Shown here: piece after piece, positions 15,000 to 23,166 of the stretch | Layout of the letters: each line of letters begins with the position of its first letter | Numbering within the stretch: position 1 is the stretch's first letter | Assembly (NCBI GenBank): GCA_036377675.1 | Contig: DASUXY010000030.1 | Location: 1-36,217, forward strand | Direction of reading: 5' to 3' | DNA: 36,217 bases | Origin: DASUXY01 sp036377675 | GTDB lineage: Bacteria; Bacillota; Bacilli; Bacillales; Amphibacillaceae | Made by a program: the position numbers and the translations under genes | Notes under the pieces: generated by a model | The model's input: the letters and a program-made list of their open reading frames with translations, nothing else | Database searches by the model: none | What the model was told of the DNA's origin: nothing

Positions 15000-16823
15000 C
15001 TAATTCGTGACCAACACCTTCTCTTCCCCATACACAATCCCCATCAACCGATCCTTCAAATGTTCCTTAGGAATATGCTCAAAATCATCGATCAACTGCT
15101 CGACTTGTTCCCCATCCACTTCCATCGTTCGGCCGACATAAATCTTCTCGTACACTTCGCCTGGGTGAATCTCATCTTCTCCCAATAGTTCTTCGTACAT
15201 CTTTTCTCCGGGGCGGATGCCGGTGAATTCGATTGAGATGTCGTCTTCGGTGTAGCCGGATAGTTTGATTAAGTTCCGAGCTAAATCGACAATTTTTACG
15301 GGATCGCCCATGTCGAGGACGAAGATTTCGCCACCTTTCGCTAAAGTTCCGGCTTGGATGACGAGTCGGGCGGCTTCGGGAATCGTCATAAAGTAACGGG
15401 TCATATCTGGATGTGTCACCGTTACGGGACCGCCGCGTTCGATTTGTTTTTTGAATAACGGAATGACGCTGCCGCGGCTACCGAGGACGTTTCCGAAGCG
15501 GACGGCGACAAATTTCGTCGCGCTTCGTCTGCTTAAGTCTTGGATGACCATTTCGGCGATCCGCTTCGTTGCACCCATCACATTTGTCGGGTTGACCGCC
15601 TTGTCCGTCGAGACGAGGACGAACGTTTTTACTCCGAATGCGTCGGCGGCTTCGGCGACATTTTTCGTGCCGATAATGTTGTTTTTCACCGCTTCACGCG
15701 GATTGTATTCCATGAGGGGCACATGTTTATGTGCTGCAGCATGGTAAATGATTGTCGGATTGTATGTATTGACGATGTCAAACATTCGCTCGCGATCTTG
15801 GACGTCACCGATAATCGGAATCACTTCGGTTTCACAGTCATGATACACTTTGCTTAGCTCCATGTTAATCGAATAAATACTGTATTCACCGTGTCCAACG
15901 AGAAGAAGTCTGTCCGGTGTAAAGTGCATGAGCTGACGGCATAGTTCAGAACCAATCGACCCGCCTGCCCCTGTTACCATCACGGTATTTCCTGTGACAT
16001 ACCCTTTAATCGCGTCAATATCCAAGCGGACGGGTTCGCGACCGAGCAAGTCTTCTACTTCGACATTTTTCAAATGGCTCACCGACACTTTTCCCGTCAT
16101 GAGATCCTCGATTTTCGGGATCATTTTCACTTGAGCGTCTGTCTCATTACATAAAGAGACGATATCGTTCAGCTCTTTGTTGCCGAGTGACGGGATGGCG
16201 ATGACGACGTGGTCAATGTCGTGATTGTCGACAATTGTCGGAATGTCGTTCACGCGTCCAAGAACGGGGACACCGTATATTTCCATCCGCAGTTTACTTC
16301 GATCGTCATCGACGAAGGCAACGAGGAATAGGTCACTGCTGTCTGGATTATTTTGCAATTGCCGAGCGATCATTGTCCCCGCTTCACCAGCACCGACAAT
16401 TAATGTACGTCGTTTCCCTTCACCAGTCGTCATGTAGCGATCGCGAAATATTCGCCATACAAAGCGCGATCCGCCGATTAAGATGATATGGAGCAACCAC
16501 GTCACAACTAACGCACGACTATAAATCGTGAAATCATTCACAAGAAATTGAACGAATCCAGCGGTCATAATCGACAACGTCACCGCCTTAATGATGGCGA
16601 TTAGTTCGCCAACACTCGCATACGCCCATACTTTATTGTATAACTTATAAATGAAAGCAAAAAAGTGATGCGAAATGAGTAGGGCGAGCGAACTAATCAT
16701 TAAGACCAGTGAATCGGGCACCGCTGAATCGGGATAGACGATCCAAACAGCACCAAATATGGCGAATGTCACAATCACCGAATCTAATAATAAAAGCAAC
16801 ATGAGTCTTTTTTTGTAGGTCAT
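15000..16823 (-). CDS. epsC: EpsC/CapD-type membrane UDP-GlcNAc 4,6-dehydratase
   Basis: A 607-residue protein. Four membrane helices (about 8-125) are followed by a CoA-binding-like Rossmann domain (LIVGAGEAGT, 142-150) and the extended SDR dehydratase domain. The NAD-binding motif is VTGAGGSIGSEL (283-294). The catalytic segment STDKAVNPTNVMGATK (405-420) has Met416 in place of the usual Tyr and keeps Lys420, as in EpsC/CapD/PglF-type enzymes. The reaction converts UDP-GlcNAc to the 4-keto-6-deoxy sugar, the first step to bacillosamine. ATG 16823 is chosen over 16871 because GGGAAGGG precedes it and the helices begin directly after. Length matches EpsC (about 600). GC content is clearly higher than in the following cassette. 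Confidence 0.92.
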   Translation of the reverse strand: MTYKKRLMLLLLLDSVIVTFAIFGAVWIVYPDSAVPDSLVLMISSLALLISHHFFAFIYKLYNKVWAYASVGELIAIIKAVTLSIMTAGFVQFLVNDFTIYSRALVVTWLLHIILIGGSRFVWRIFRDRYMTTGEGKRRTLIVGAGEAGTMIARQLQNNPDSSDLFLVAFVDDDRSKLRMEIYGVPVLGRVNDIPTIVDNHDIDHVVIAIPSLGNKELNDIVSLCNETDAQVKMIPKIEDLMTGKVSVSHLKNVEVEDLLGREPVRLDIDAIKGYVTGNTVMVTGAGGSIGSELCRQLMHFTPDRLLLVGHGEYSIYSINMELSKVYHDCETEVIPIIGDVQDRERMFDIVNTYNPTIIYHAAAHKHVPLMEYNPREAVKNNIIGTKNVAEAADAFGVKTFVLVSTDKAVNPTNVMGATKRIAEMVIQDLSRRSATKFVAVRFGNVLGSRGSVIPLFKKQIERGGPVTVTHPDMTRYFMTIPEAARLVIQAGTLAKGGEIFVLDMGDPVKIVDLARNLIKLSGYTEDDISIEFTGIRPGEKMYEELLGEDEIHPGEVYEKIYVGRTMEVDGEQVEQLIDDFEHIPKEHLKDRLMGIVYGEEKVLVTN

Positions 16824-17035
16824 TGTACCTGTTCCCTTCCCATAATAACCCGTTTCGTAACGTATTTCCATTTTTCATTACGAAAACGATATTCCATTGA
16901 TATGAACGTTTCATTATTGCTACGGTTTTCCATGTGAACATAGATGTAGATAATTTCTTTTCACATCTTTTACATGGATTTCTTTACCAATACACATATA
17001 TGTCTCATTCTACTAAACTTCTAACTTCTTGATAA

Positions 17036-17060
17036 GTGACTTTATACGTCAAAAAGTCAC
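17036..17060. promoter_or_regulatory. Inverted repeat upstream of epsC
   Basis: GTGACTTT (17036-17043) and AAAGTCAC (17053-17060) are perfect complements around 9 bases, just downstream of the response-regulator gene and 213 bp upstream of epsC. There is no T-tract, so an operator is as likely as a terminator. Confidence 0.4.
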
Positions 17061-17082
17061 ATTCTTCGACTTTACACGCTCC

Positions 17083-17757
17083 TTATGCCCTTTTCTTTCC
17101 TTCCTCAACTAACTTTCGCAAATACCGAATGACGAGGTCCCGATAATGAATGCCAAGCTGATCATAGATGACACTGACGTAATTTTTAATCGTTCCTTCA
17201 CTGAGATATAATCGTTTAGCGATTTGTTTGTTCGTGTACCCTTCCATGAGAAGATAGGTCACATCCAATTGCCGATTCGACAACTCAACTCCTTCTTCGT
17301 CAAGTTTTTGAATGAGGATTCTTTTTTTATCAATGACGATTTCACGAACGTAATCGACGAGGGTACTCGCTACACGTCCTGACAAAATGACTTGCCCATG
17401 ATAAGCTTCGCGAATGGATCGGTACAATTGCTCAGGCTGCAATTTCTTTAACAATAAGCCATCAGCTCCAATCGCTACCGCTTGAATAATGAGCTGTCGT
17501 TCTGGCTTTTCCATTAAAAAAACAACTTTTAGCGTCGGATTTTCTTCTTTCATCATTTGAACAGCTTCTATGCCTTTCGATTGTTCCAAGTCAATATCGA
17601 TCAAAACGACATCTGGTTCTAATCTCTTCACCTGATGAAGCGCCTCTTTTCCGTCATCGTAAACCCCGACGACTTCCATATCTTCTTCATGATCAATCAA
17701 GACTTGCATACTACTCCGAAGTAGTCTCTGTTCTTCTACTAATAAAACCTTAATCAT
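17083..17757 (-). CDS. Orphan NarL/LuxR-type response regulator
   Basis: A 224-residue protein with a receiver domain (1-120) and a LuxR-type HTH (about 160-215, with LSNRQLDVTYLLMEGYTNKQ and LSEGTIKNYVSVIYDQLGI). The presumed phospho-acceptor is Asp54 in VVLIDIDLE and the conserved lysine is in LLKKLQP. The acidic pair that binds Mg is Glu8-Glu9 (LLVEEQ) instead of the usual Asp-Asp, so phosphorylation may be altered. ATG 17757 matches the family start (MIKVLLVE); an upstream ATG at 17787 is possible. No histidine kinase gene is present in the window. Position between the tyrosine phosphatase and epsC suggests control of the EPS genes; this is inference. Confidence 0.88.
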   Translation of the reverse strand: MIKVLLVEEQRLLRSSMQVLIDHEEDMEVVGVYDDGKEALHQVKRLEPDVVLIDIDLEQSKGIEAVQMMKEENPTLKVVFLMEKPERQLIIQAVAIGADGLLLKKLQPEQLYRSIREAYHGQVILSGRVASTLVDYVREIVIDKKRILIQKLDEEGVELSNRQLDVTYLLMEGYTNKQIAKRLYLSEGTIKNYVSVIYDQLGIHYRDLVIRYLRKLVEEGKKRA

Positions 17758-17859
17758 CCCGATCCAACCCCTCATCATCCTCCACATGTTTGCGAGTCAT
17801 TTACGTGTTTACTAGAAAATGATCTAACGTTTATGTTATGAGTTTATCCTATCATTTAA

Positions 17860-17881
17860 GGTGTGCAATGATGTGCACACC
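17860..17881. promoter_or_regulatory. Inverted repeat between ywqE and the response regulator
   Basis: GGTGTGCA (17860-17867) and TGCACACC (17874-17881) are perfect complements around 6 bases. It lies about 100 bp upstream of the response-regulator start and 98 bp downstream of the ywqE stop. Without a T-tract it may be an operator. Confidence 0.4.
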
Positions 17882-17978
17882 CTGAAAATAATCGATGATT
17901 TTAGACCAGTTATCCACTATAGCTATGTTTTTATGCGACAACTTTAACGGATATTACGTCAATATTCGCCTCATGCCG

Positions 17979-18743
17979 TTAAAATAAGCCGAAAAATGCC
18001 TTCGGTTTTATTTTTTTCGGTTCAAAGATATGTATATTTTTTCCCTCAACTAATAATTGACTATTTTCGATAAGTAAACGACGCTCTTCATAGCCGAAAT
18101 CTCTTTCAATTTGTTGACATGCTTCTTTCATAGAAAATCGACGCGTCGTCGTATTATGGGCGTCGGAAGCGATAAAATGTACTAAATTCGCTTCCATAAA
18201 TTGCTGCGATCGTTTTTGAACATTTTTTCCAAACTTTCCTACATAACTCGCCGCTGTTACTTGGGTGAGGGCACCGCTACGAACGAAGTCATATAATAAG
18301 TTCGGATGTTTCATCAATGTACGATTCCGTTCGGGGTGAACGATAATCGGTTTATACGCGGCCATTTGCATGTCAAATAAGACTCTCTTCGCATAATGAG
18401 GAATATGTCCCGTTGGAAATTCGACAAATACATATTTTGTTTCATTTAATGGCAATAGTTCGCCATTGGCGATGTCATCTGTCATCTCCCCGTTTAAACG
18501 TGTTTCTTGTCCAGCAAGTACAGTGAGAGGAAGATTGTTTTGATCGAGTAGTTTATTGAAGTTGGAGACATTTTTTTTAATCGTTTGTTTATCATTTTCG
18601 TAGCGCCCATTTTTGTGGTGGGGCGTAGCAATAATAGTATGAATCCCTTCTTCTACAGCAGCTTCGGCCATTTGTAAACTGTCTAATTCGGTTTCGGCTC
18701 CGTCATCAACCCCAGGCAATATATGGCAGTGAATATCGATCAA
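17979..18743 (-). CDS. ywqE: PHP-family protein-tyrosine phosphatase (YwqE/CpsB)
   Basis: A 254-residue metal-dependent phosphatase that removes phosphate from the tyrosines of the cognate BY-kinase and polymer enzymes, cycling EPS synthesis. Metal-binding motifs are visible: IDIHCH (His5, His7), PGVDDGA, TPHH (His42-43), VHPER and SDAHN. TTG 18743 is chosen over the upstream ATGs because AAAGGA is 7 bases before it, the start MIDIHCH matches the family and the length then equals YwqE (254). It has its own candidate promoter (18917-18946), separate from the kinase pair. The C-terminus is basic (PKKIKPKAFFGLF). Confidence 0.92.
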   Translation of the reverse strand: MIDIHCHILPGVDDGAETELDSLQMAEAAVEEGIHTIIATPHHKNGRYENDKQTIKKNVSNFNKLLDQNNLPLTVLAGQETRLNGEMTDDIANGELLPLNETKYVFVEFPTGHIPHYAKRVLFDMQMAAYKPIIVHPERNRTLMKHPNLLYDFVRSGALTQVTAASYVGKFGKNVQKRSQQFMEANLVHFIASDAHNTTTRRFSMKEACQQIERDFGYEERRLLIENSQLLVEGKNIHIFEPKKIKPKAFFGLF

Positions 18744-18916
18744 TCCATTCATCCTTTCTCTCATTTCCGCGTGTGAAATAAGCTTTTTCAATGATTGTTG
18801 CTTCATCATTCTTTCGGTTGCTCGTCCTACACCAATATTACCATGTTTAAAGTAACCATTTGTAAAAGTGAGGACTTTCAATTTAGTGGGTGATGATTGG
18901 GTAAATATTCCAAACC

Positions 18917-18946
18917 ATCATAGCATAATTCAGTATGTTTTGACAG
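18917..18946 (-). promoter_or_regulatory. Candidate promoter for ywqE
   Basis: On the minus strand: CTGTCA (18941-18946), an 18-bp spacer, TATGAT (18917-18922) with an upstream TGC (extended -10). It sits about 175 bp before the TTG start, in the 400-bp gap after the kinase gene. Confidence 0.4.
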
Positions 18947-19041
18947 TATATGATTTTCCTACTTTAAAACTGTTATTACAGTTTCTTTTTCGATGAATGA
19001 GCGCGCAACTTTGGTCGATATTGTCTGTTTGCAGCCCACAA

Positions 19042-19072
19042 TAAAGAGACCTTCATTATGAAGGCCTCTTTC
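19042..19072 (-). terminator. Hairpin after the BY-kinase gene
   Basis: Read on the minus strand AAAGAGGCCTTCAT pairs with ATGAAGGTCTCTTT with one G-T pair. The tail has only a few T. It should limit read-through from the wzz-kinase pair into ywqE. The rest of 18744-19142 holds only the ywqE promoter. Confidence 0.55.
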
Positions 19073-19142
19073 AGCAACCATTCCACAAAATTAAATCTTT
19101 TATGAACTAAAGCACACTAGAAATAAGAGCAATCACTATCGC

Positions 19143-19820
19143 TCAATCTGTTCCGTAATAGTAAAAGTTATCATCGCCTGTTTTCTCTCGATCGTTCAAA
19201 ATTGCCCCTAGTAATTTCGCTTGTGCTAGTTCGAGCGCTTCCTTCGCTTTCATTGCTGCTTCTATCTCTGTCTGTCCACTGCGAATGACGAGAATCGAAC
19301 CATCGACAATATTCGCAAGAATCTGGGCATCGGTTACCGCTAACAGCGGAGGCGTATCACAAATGACGAGGTCGTATTTCTCTTCAGCCTCTTCAAGAAG
19401 CTGTTTCATCTTTTTGGATCCGAGTAATTCCGACGGATTCGGTGGAATCGGACCACAGGAGATGACATCCAAATGATCGATATCGCTCGTCGCAACAGTT
19501 TCTTCCAAGGACGTTTCACCGACAAGAATCGTACTCAAACCTCGTAAATTATCGAGCCAAAACATATAATGGAGCGTTGGTTTTCGTAAATCGGCATCGA
19601 TCAATAGTACTTTTTTCCCTTGTTGGGCAGCTACAACGGCCATATTTGCCGTCGTGATCGTTTTCCCTTCTTCTGGGCTTGGTGACGTAATAACGATTGA
19701 TTTCAGCGGGAGATCTACAGCAGCAAACTGTAAATTCGTACGGATCGTCCGGTATTGTTCGGATATGATTGACCGTGGATTCATATTCGTAATCAATGGA
19801 ATCATTTTATTTCTGATCAC
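19143..19820 (-). CDS. BY-type tyrosine kinase (CpsD/YwqD/EpsB family)
   Basis: A 225-residue ATPase domain. Walker A is SPSPEEGKTIT (46-56), Walker A' VLLIDADLRKP (71-81) and Walker B LVICDTPP (151-158). The C-terminal tyrosine cluster (Tyr220-222, NFYYYGTD) is the autophosphorylation tail. The EQYR segment at 21-24 is the usual inter-subunit motif. It is active only when bound to the membrane activator encoded just upstream, and controls polymer length and modifies UDP-sugar enzymes. GTG 19820 is chosen because GGGAGGG lies 7 bases upstream; it overlaps the activator gene by 14 bp, so the two are coupled. Confidence 0.92.
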   Translation of the reverse strand: MIRNKMIPLITNMNPRSIISEQYRTIRTNLQFAAVDLPLKSIVITSPSPEEGKTITTANMAVVAAQQGKKVLLIDADLRKPTLHYMFWLDNLRGLSTILVGETSLEETVATSDIDHLDVISCGPIPPNPSELLGSKKMKQLLEEAEEKYDLVICDTPPLLAVTDAQILANIVDGSILVIRSGQTEIEAAMKAKEALELAQAKLLGAILNDREKTGDDNFYYYGTD

Positions 19821-20556
19821 GTTTAAACCCTCCCTGGATAAATGTTTTCTGACGTATCGAATCCTCTTCTCGTCGTAACTCTGTTTCTTCGATATGAGAA
19901 ATAACACCGAGAACAGGCAACTGAAGTTGTTTTTTAAGTTCGTCTTCTGTACGAATCGTGTTATCTAAATATTCAAGTAAAAAGGCAAGTCCGACACCGA
20001 TCATCCCACCTAAGACGATGGCGATCGCGATATTGAGCAATGGCTTCGGTGCAACCGGTTTTGGATTTTCCCCTGTCTCTGCTTCCGATAAAATGCTCAC
20101 ATTATCGACGTTCATAATGTTAGGAATTTCCTTTTGAAAGATCTTTACCGTTGCATTCGCAATATTTGTCGCATGCTTTGGATTAGGGTCGGTCACTTTT
20201 AATGTCACGACTTGTGATGCTTCTTCATTCATCACTTCAATTTTTTCGCTTAAGGTGTTCACACCATACGAAAGATCCATTGTTTCAACGACTTCTTCTA
20301 AAATGGCTGGGCTTTTAATGATGTCGTTATATGTATGGATGAGATCTAAATTTGTTTGAATTTCATTGTATTGAACAGATGGTTCTTTTTGTTCCTCATT
20401 CACAATAAATTGCGAGCTTGACTCATACATCGGTGTGAACACAAAGTAGCTGACAACAGCAGCAATGATGCCAGCCCCTACGGTAAGTCCGACGATGAGC
20501 AACCATCTTTTTTTAATGACCTCGAAGATTTCCTTCAAGGATATCGTTTCTTCCAT
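19807..20556 (-). CDS. Wzz-type chain-length protein and kinase activator (CapA/YwqC/EpsA family)
   Basis: A 249-residue membrane protein. Helix 1 lies at about 19-40 (LLIVGLTVGAGIIAAVVSYF), then an extracytoplasmic helical domain, then the proline-rich PKPVAPKPLLNIAIAIVLGG leading to helix 2 (about 180-200), and a cytoplasmic tail (about 201-249) that activates the kinase. ATG 20556 has GGAGGT 5 bases upstream; the frame extends farther 5' without another good site. It is the first gene of the locus, preceded by an extended -10 promoter at 20659-20667. Confidence 0.92.
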   Translation of the reverse strand: MEETISLKEIFEVIKKRWLLIVGLTVGAGIIAAVVSYFVFTPMYESSSQFIVNEEQKEPSVQYNEIQTNLDLIHTYNDIIKSPAILEEVVETMDLSYGVNTLSEKIEVMNEEASQVVTLKVTDPNPKHATNIANATVKIFQKEIPNIMNVDNVSILSEAETGENPKPVAPKPLLNIAIAIVLGGMIGVGLAFLLEYLDNTIRTEDELKKQLQLPVLGVISHIEETELRREEDSIRQKTFIQGGFKRDQK

Positions 20557-20658
20557 GAGTGTACCTCCATTTTCTATCCATCTTACCTTTTTGACGAACG
20601 TGTAAAGAGAATTTGATCCAATAGATTCAGTATACACGAACTAGAAACTACAAACGGA

Positions 20659-20667
20659 ATTATACCA
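20659..20667 (-). promoter_or_regulatory. Extended -10 promoter of the EPS locus
   Basis: On the minus strand TGGTATAAT is a perfect TATAAT with the extended -10 TGn. No good -35 is seen at 17 bp, but TGACAA occurs twice just upstream (TGACAATACTATGAATTTG then TGACAA), a possible activator site. The leader is about 95 bases. Confidence 0.5.
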
Positions 20668-21409
20668 CACTTGTCACAAATTCATAGTATTGTCATAGAT
20701 TCATTGTTTTTTACGAATGTGTTGACGTAACAACAGGTCGTACACGGATGAGAGAATCCTGAACTGAAAATGGTAATCAATTACTTTCATCATTTTTTCA
20801 AAAGAGAGTTCTGTTTCATAAGTAAATGAATCATCTGCTTTTATTCAAGGGGTCATAGTATTTTTGTCTTAGGTCTTTTATATCATTTTCATTCTTTATG
20901 AAGCAATTTTTCCTAATATTTATCATATATTTACACTATTCACAAGGTTGTAATCTATAAAATTAGTAAAACTTTACCGTTTTTGTTATACTTCTAAGTG
21001 CCTTAAGGCCTATACTAATGATAGTTTAACTTTTTAACTTAAAAAATTCATCTTGTTCTTCACATTAAAGCAACCGTCGCCATTAGCTGTGTAGATGGAA
21101 CCGGTTGCAAATGAACGAAATCATTACGCTCTTAGCACGCACCGTCTCTTCTATTGTTAGCTTGTAGACGGCGCGATCGAGCAAATCTTTGCATATGTAT
21201 TACGAACAGTCATGCGATCATCCATGCTTAGGTTTTCGGATGCGGAATTGACAATTTTCATAGCTTATGAAACTTTGTAGCAAGATTCATAGACACATCA
21301 GTTAGCCGTTGTCTATGAACTTCACATAAAAAAGACATCTTAGAGAAGTTACATATAAAATATACATTCACGACCCAACTACGACTACAAAGAAAGGAGT
21401 TTATTCAAT
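20668..21409. other. Long intergenic region with two related stem-loops
   Basis: No ORF is convincing. GCAACCG/CGGTTGC (21070-21076 with 21102-21108) and GCACCGTCT/AGACGGCGC (21139-21147 with 21166-21174, one mismatch) form two successive hairpins sharing the motifs ACCGTC and TTAGCT near GTAGA. They lie 240-340 bp upstream of the LysM-P60 gene and could be part of its leader. A short palindrome GCCTTAAGGC lies near 21000. Confidence 0.4.
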
Positions 21410-22606
21410 TTGACAAATAAGAACATAATGATGTCAGTAATTACAGGTGCTGCCATTGCGTCTTCATTGCTTGGTGCTGAAGAGGCAGATGCATCGTCTT
21501 ACAAGGTGAAACAAGGGGATACGTTGTGGACCATTGCGCAAAAGTATAATACGACGGTATCTCATTTAAAATCTGTCAATCACTTATCGAGTGACACGAT
21601 TTACCCGAATCAAGTGTTAAAAACGACTGCAAACTCGAATACGTCCAATCAGTCATCGACGAATACATACACCGTTAAGTCCGGGGATACGTTAAGTGGC
21701 ATTGCCTATAAACATAACATTTCACTATCCGACTTAATGAAATGGAACAATTTAGATACGACGATTATTTATCCAGGGAATGTGCTTGTCGTGAATAAGC
21801 CCGCCACGAATGGTGGATCGAATAAGTCAAGCTCAAATTCAAGTTCTTCATCCAAAAGCGTATATATCGTCAAATCAGGGGATACGTTATCACACATTGC
21901 GGCACAACATAATGTGTCCGTTGCTGACTTAAAGAAATGGAACAAATTAAACTCCGATTTCATTGTTATTGGTCAGAAGCTCAGCATCAACGGTAAAAGC
22001 AGCGGAAACTCAAACTCGTCATCAAGTGGAGCTTCTTCCAGTCAGAGCTCATCCACTTACACCGTTAGATCGGGAGACACATTAAGCAGGATTGCATCAC
22101 GTTACAACGTCTCTGTCACCGACTTAATGAAATGGAACAATTTAAATTCCCATCTAATTTATGCGGGGCAAAAGCTAACCATTAAAGGTAGTTCCAGTGG
22201 GGATTCGAATCCATCGAGCAACAAAAGTAGTGGGGACTATAACGTCAATACACTCATCCGTACGGCAAAAAGTCAACTCGGCGTAAAATATGTATGGGGT
22301 GGTTCATCACCGAGTAGTGGATTTGACTGCAGTGGCTTTATTTATTACACGTACAATCAAGCTGGAAAAAATATCGACCGCTTATCGACTGATGGTTACT
22401 TTAATCGCTCGTATTATGTAAACCATCCACAACGAGGCGATCTCGTCTTCTTTGAGGGAACGTACCGATCAGGCATCTCCCATCTCGGGATTTATTTAGG
22501 AAATAACGAATTTATCCATGCTGGAACATCGACAGGCGTGACGATTACGAGCTTAAGCAATCCGTATTGGGAGAAACACTTCCACGGCTTTAAGCGCTTT
22601 TATTAA
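21410..22606 (+). CDS. Secreted LysM-NlpC/P60 cell wall endopeptidase (LytE/CwlS type)
   Basis: A 398-residue protein with a signal peptide (1-29, ending EEADA-S) and four LysM repeats beginning YKVKQGDTL, YTVKSGDTL, YIVKSGDTL and YTVRSGDTL. Serine-rich linkers separate them, and a C-terminal NlpC/P60 domain (about 280-398) follows. Catalytic residues are the Cys in GFDCSGF, the His in ISHLG and the His in FIHAG. LysM binds peptidoglycan glycan strands; P60 cuts the D-Glu-diaminopimelate bond of stem peptides, as in LytE and CwlO. The start is TTG 21410 (AAAGGAG about 11 bases upstream). Divergent from the EPS locus and followed by a strong terminator. Confidence 0.93.
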   Translation: MTNKNIMMSVITGAAIASSLLGAEEADASSYKVKQGDTLWTIAQKYNTTVSHLKSVNHLSSDTIYPNQVLKTTANSNTSNQSSTNTYTVKSGDTLSGIAYKHNISLSDLMKWNNLDTTIIYPGNVLVVNKPATNGGSNKSSSNSSSSSKSVYIVKSGDTLSHIAAQHNVSVADLKKWNKLNSDFIVIGQKLSINGKSSGNSNSSSSGASSSQSSSTYTVRSGDTLSRIASRYNVSVTDLMKWNNLNSHLIYAGQKLTIKGSSSGDSNPSSNKSSGDYNVNTLIRTAKSQLGVKYVWGGSSPSSGFDCSGFIYYTYNQAGKNIDRLSTDGYFNRSYYVNHPQRGDLVFFEGTYRSGISHLGIYLGNNEFIHAGTSTGVTITSLSNPYWEKHFHGFKRFY

Positions 22607-22680
22607 AAATCATCATGTTGATGTCGCAAGGCGTAAGATGGATTGAAGAACGATCCATCCTCGGCAAACTGACTTTAAAA

Positions 22681-22727
22681 GAAACGAACTCGATTTGAAC
22701 TATGTTCAGTCGAAGTTCGTTTTTTCG
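22681..22727 (+). terminator. Strong terminator after the LysM-P60 gene
   Basis: ACGAACT pairs with AGTTCGT across an internally paired loop (TGAAC/GTTCA) and ends TTTTTT. A smaller hairpin (GATGGAT/ATCCATC, about 22637-22659) precedes it. Confidence 0.85.
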
Positions 22728-22748
22728 CCATTGTAAGGATAGCGTCAA

Positions 22749-22967
22749 TTGGACCAACAGAAACATCTAGGTTTACCATTTATGACAATAGCAAGTTTAG
22801 GAACGGTTTATATCGTTGTTAACTTTTCAAGTTTGTATACAAAAGGGTTGATTGGTCTCGTTTCGTTTATCGTCGTCTTCGCCTTATTTATGAGTTCAAT
22901 TGTCTATATGAAGGCGAAGGAAACCGTTTTAGACAATCATACTTTCCTAAAGACTTCCTCGTATTGA
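22749..22967 (+). CDS. Small two-helix membrane protein
   Basis: A 72-residue protein with two hydrophobic helices (FMTIASLGTVYIVVNF and GLVSFIVVFALFMSSIVYM) separated by a short loop with one Lys, and a polar tail. The start is TTG 22749 with AAGGA 9 bases upstream. No family is recognised. It follows the LysM-P60 terminator and is convergent with the SGNH hydrolase gene, so it is probably its own transcript. Confidence 0.6.
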   Translation: MDQQKHLGLPFMTIASLGTVYIVVNFSSLYTKGLIGLVSFIVVFALFMSSIVYMKAKETVLDNHTFLKTSSY

Positions 22968-23100
22968 GTGTCGATGAGCAACTGGTCACGATATAGATTC
23001 TTGTGCTCTTCTCGTTAAAGCGGTCTCCTTGCTTCGTTACAATGACTCACGTAGAGGTATTAACGATACGAAAACATCCTCGTTGATGCTTTCGAAAATC

Positions 23101-23140
23101 AAAGAGCTGTATGCCTATTTTATGTGCATACAGCTCTTTT
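23101..23140. terminator. Bidirectional terminator
   Basis: AAAGAGCTGTATGC pairs perfectly with GCATACAGCTCTTT around a 12-base loop. It has T on the plus side and T on the minus side, so it can end both the small membrane gene and the convergent SGNH hydrolase. Confidence 0.85.
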
Positions 23141-23166
23141 GACATCGAAATGAATCAGCTATGCTC

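Noticed and set aside
16824..19142. EAR antitermination RNA of eps operons
   Set aside because: I looked in the gaps between the kinase and epsC genes but could not recognise its conserved core; a covariance search would be needed.
20668..21409. c-di-AMP (ydaO-type) riboswitch upstream of the LysM-P60 gene
   Set aside because: Known for some wall-hydrolase genes, but the conserved GGG-rich motifs of that riboswitch are not present on the plus strand.
21480..22240. CRISPR-like or satellite repeats
   Set aside because: The repetition is of LysM codons and serine-rich linkers within a coding frame, not identical spaced repeats.
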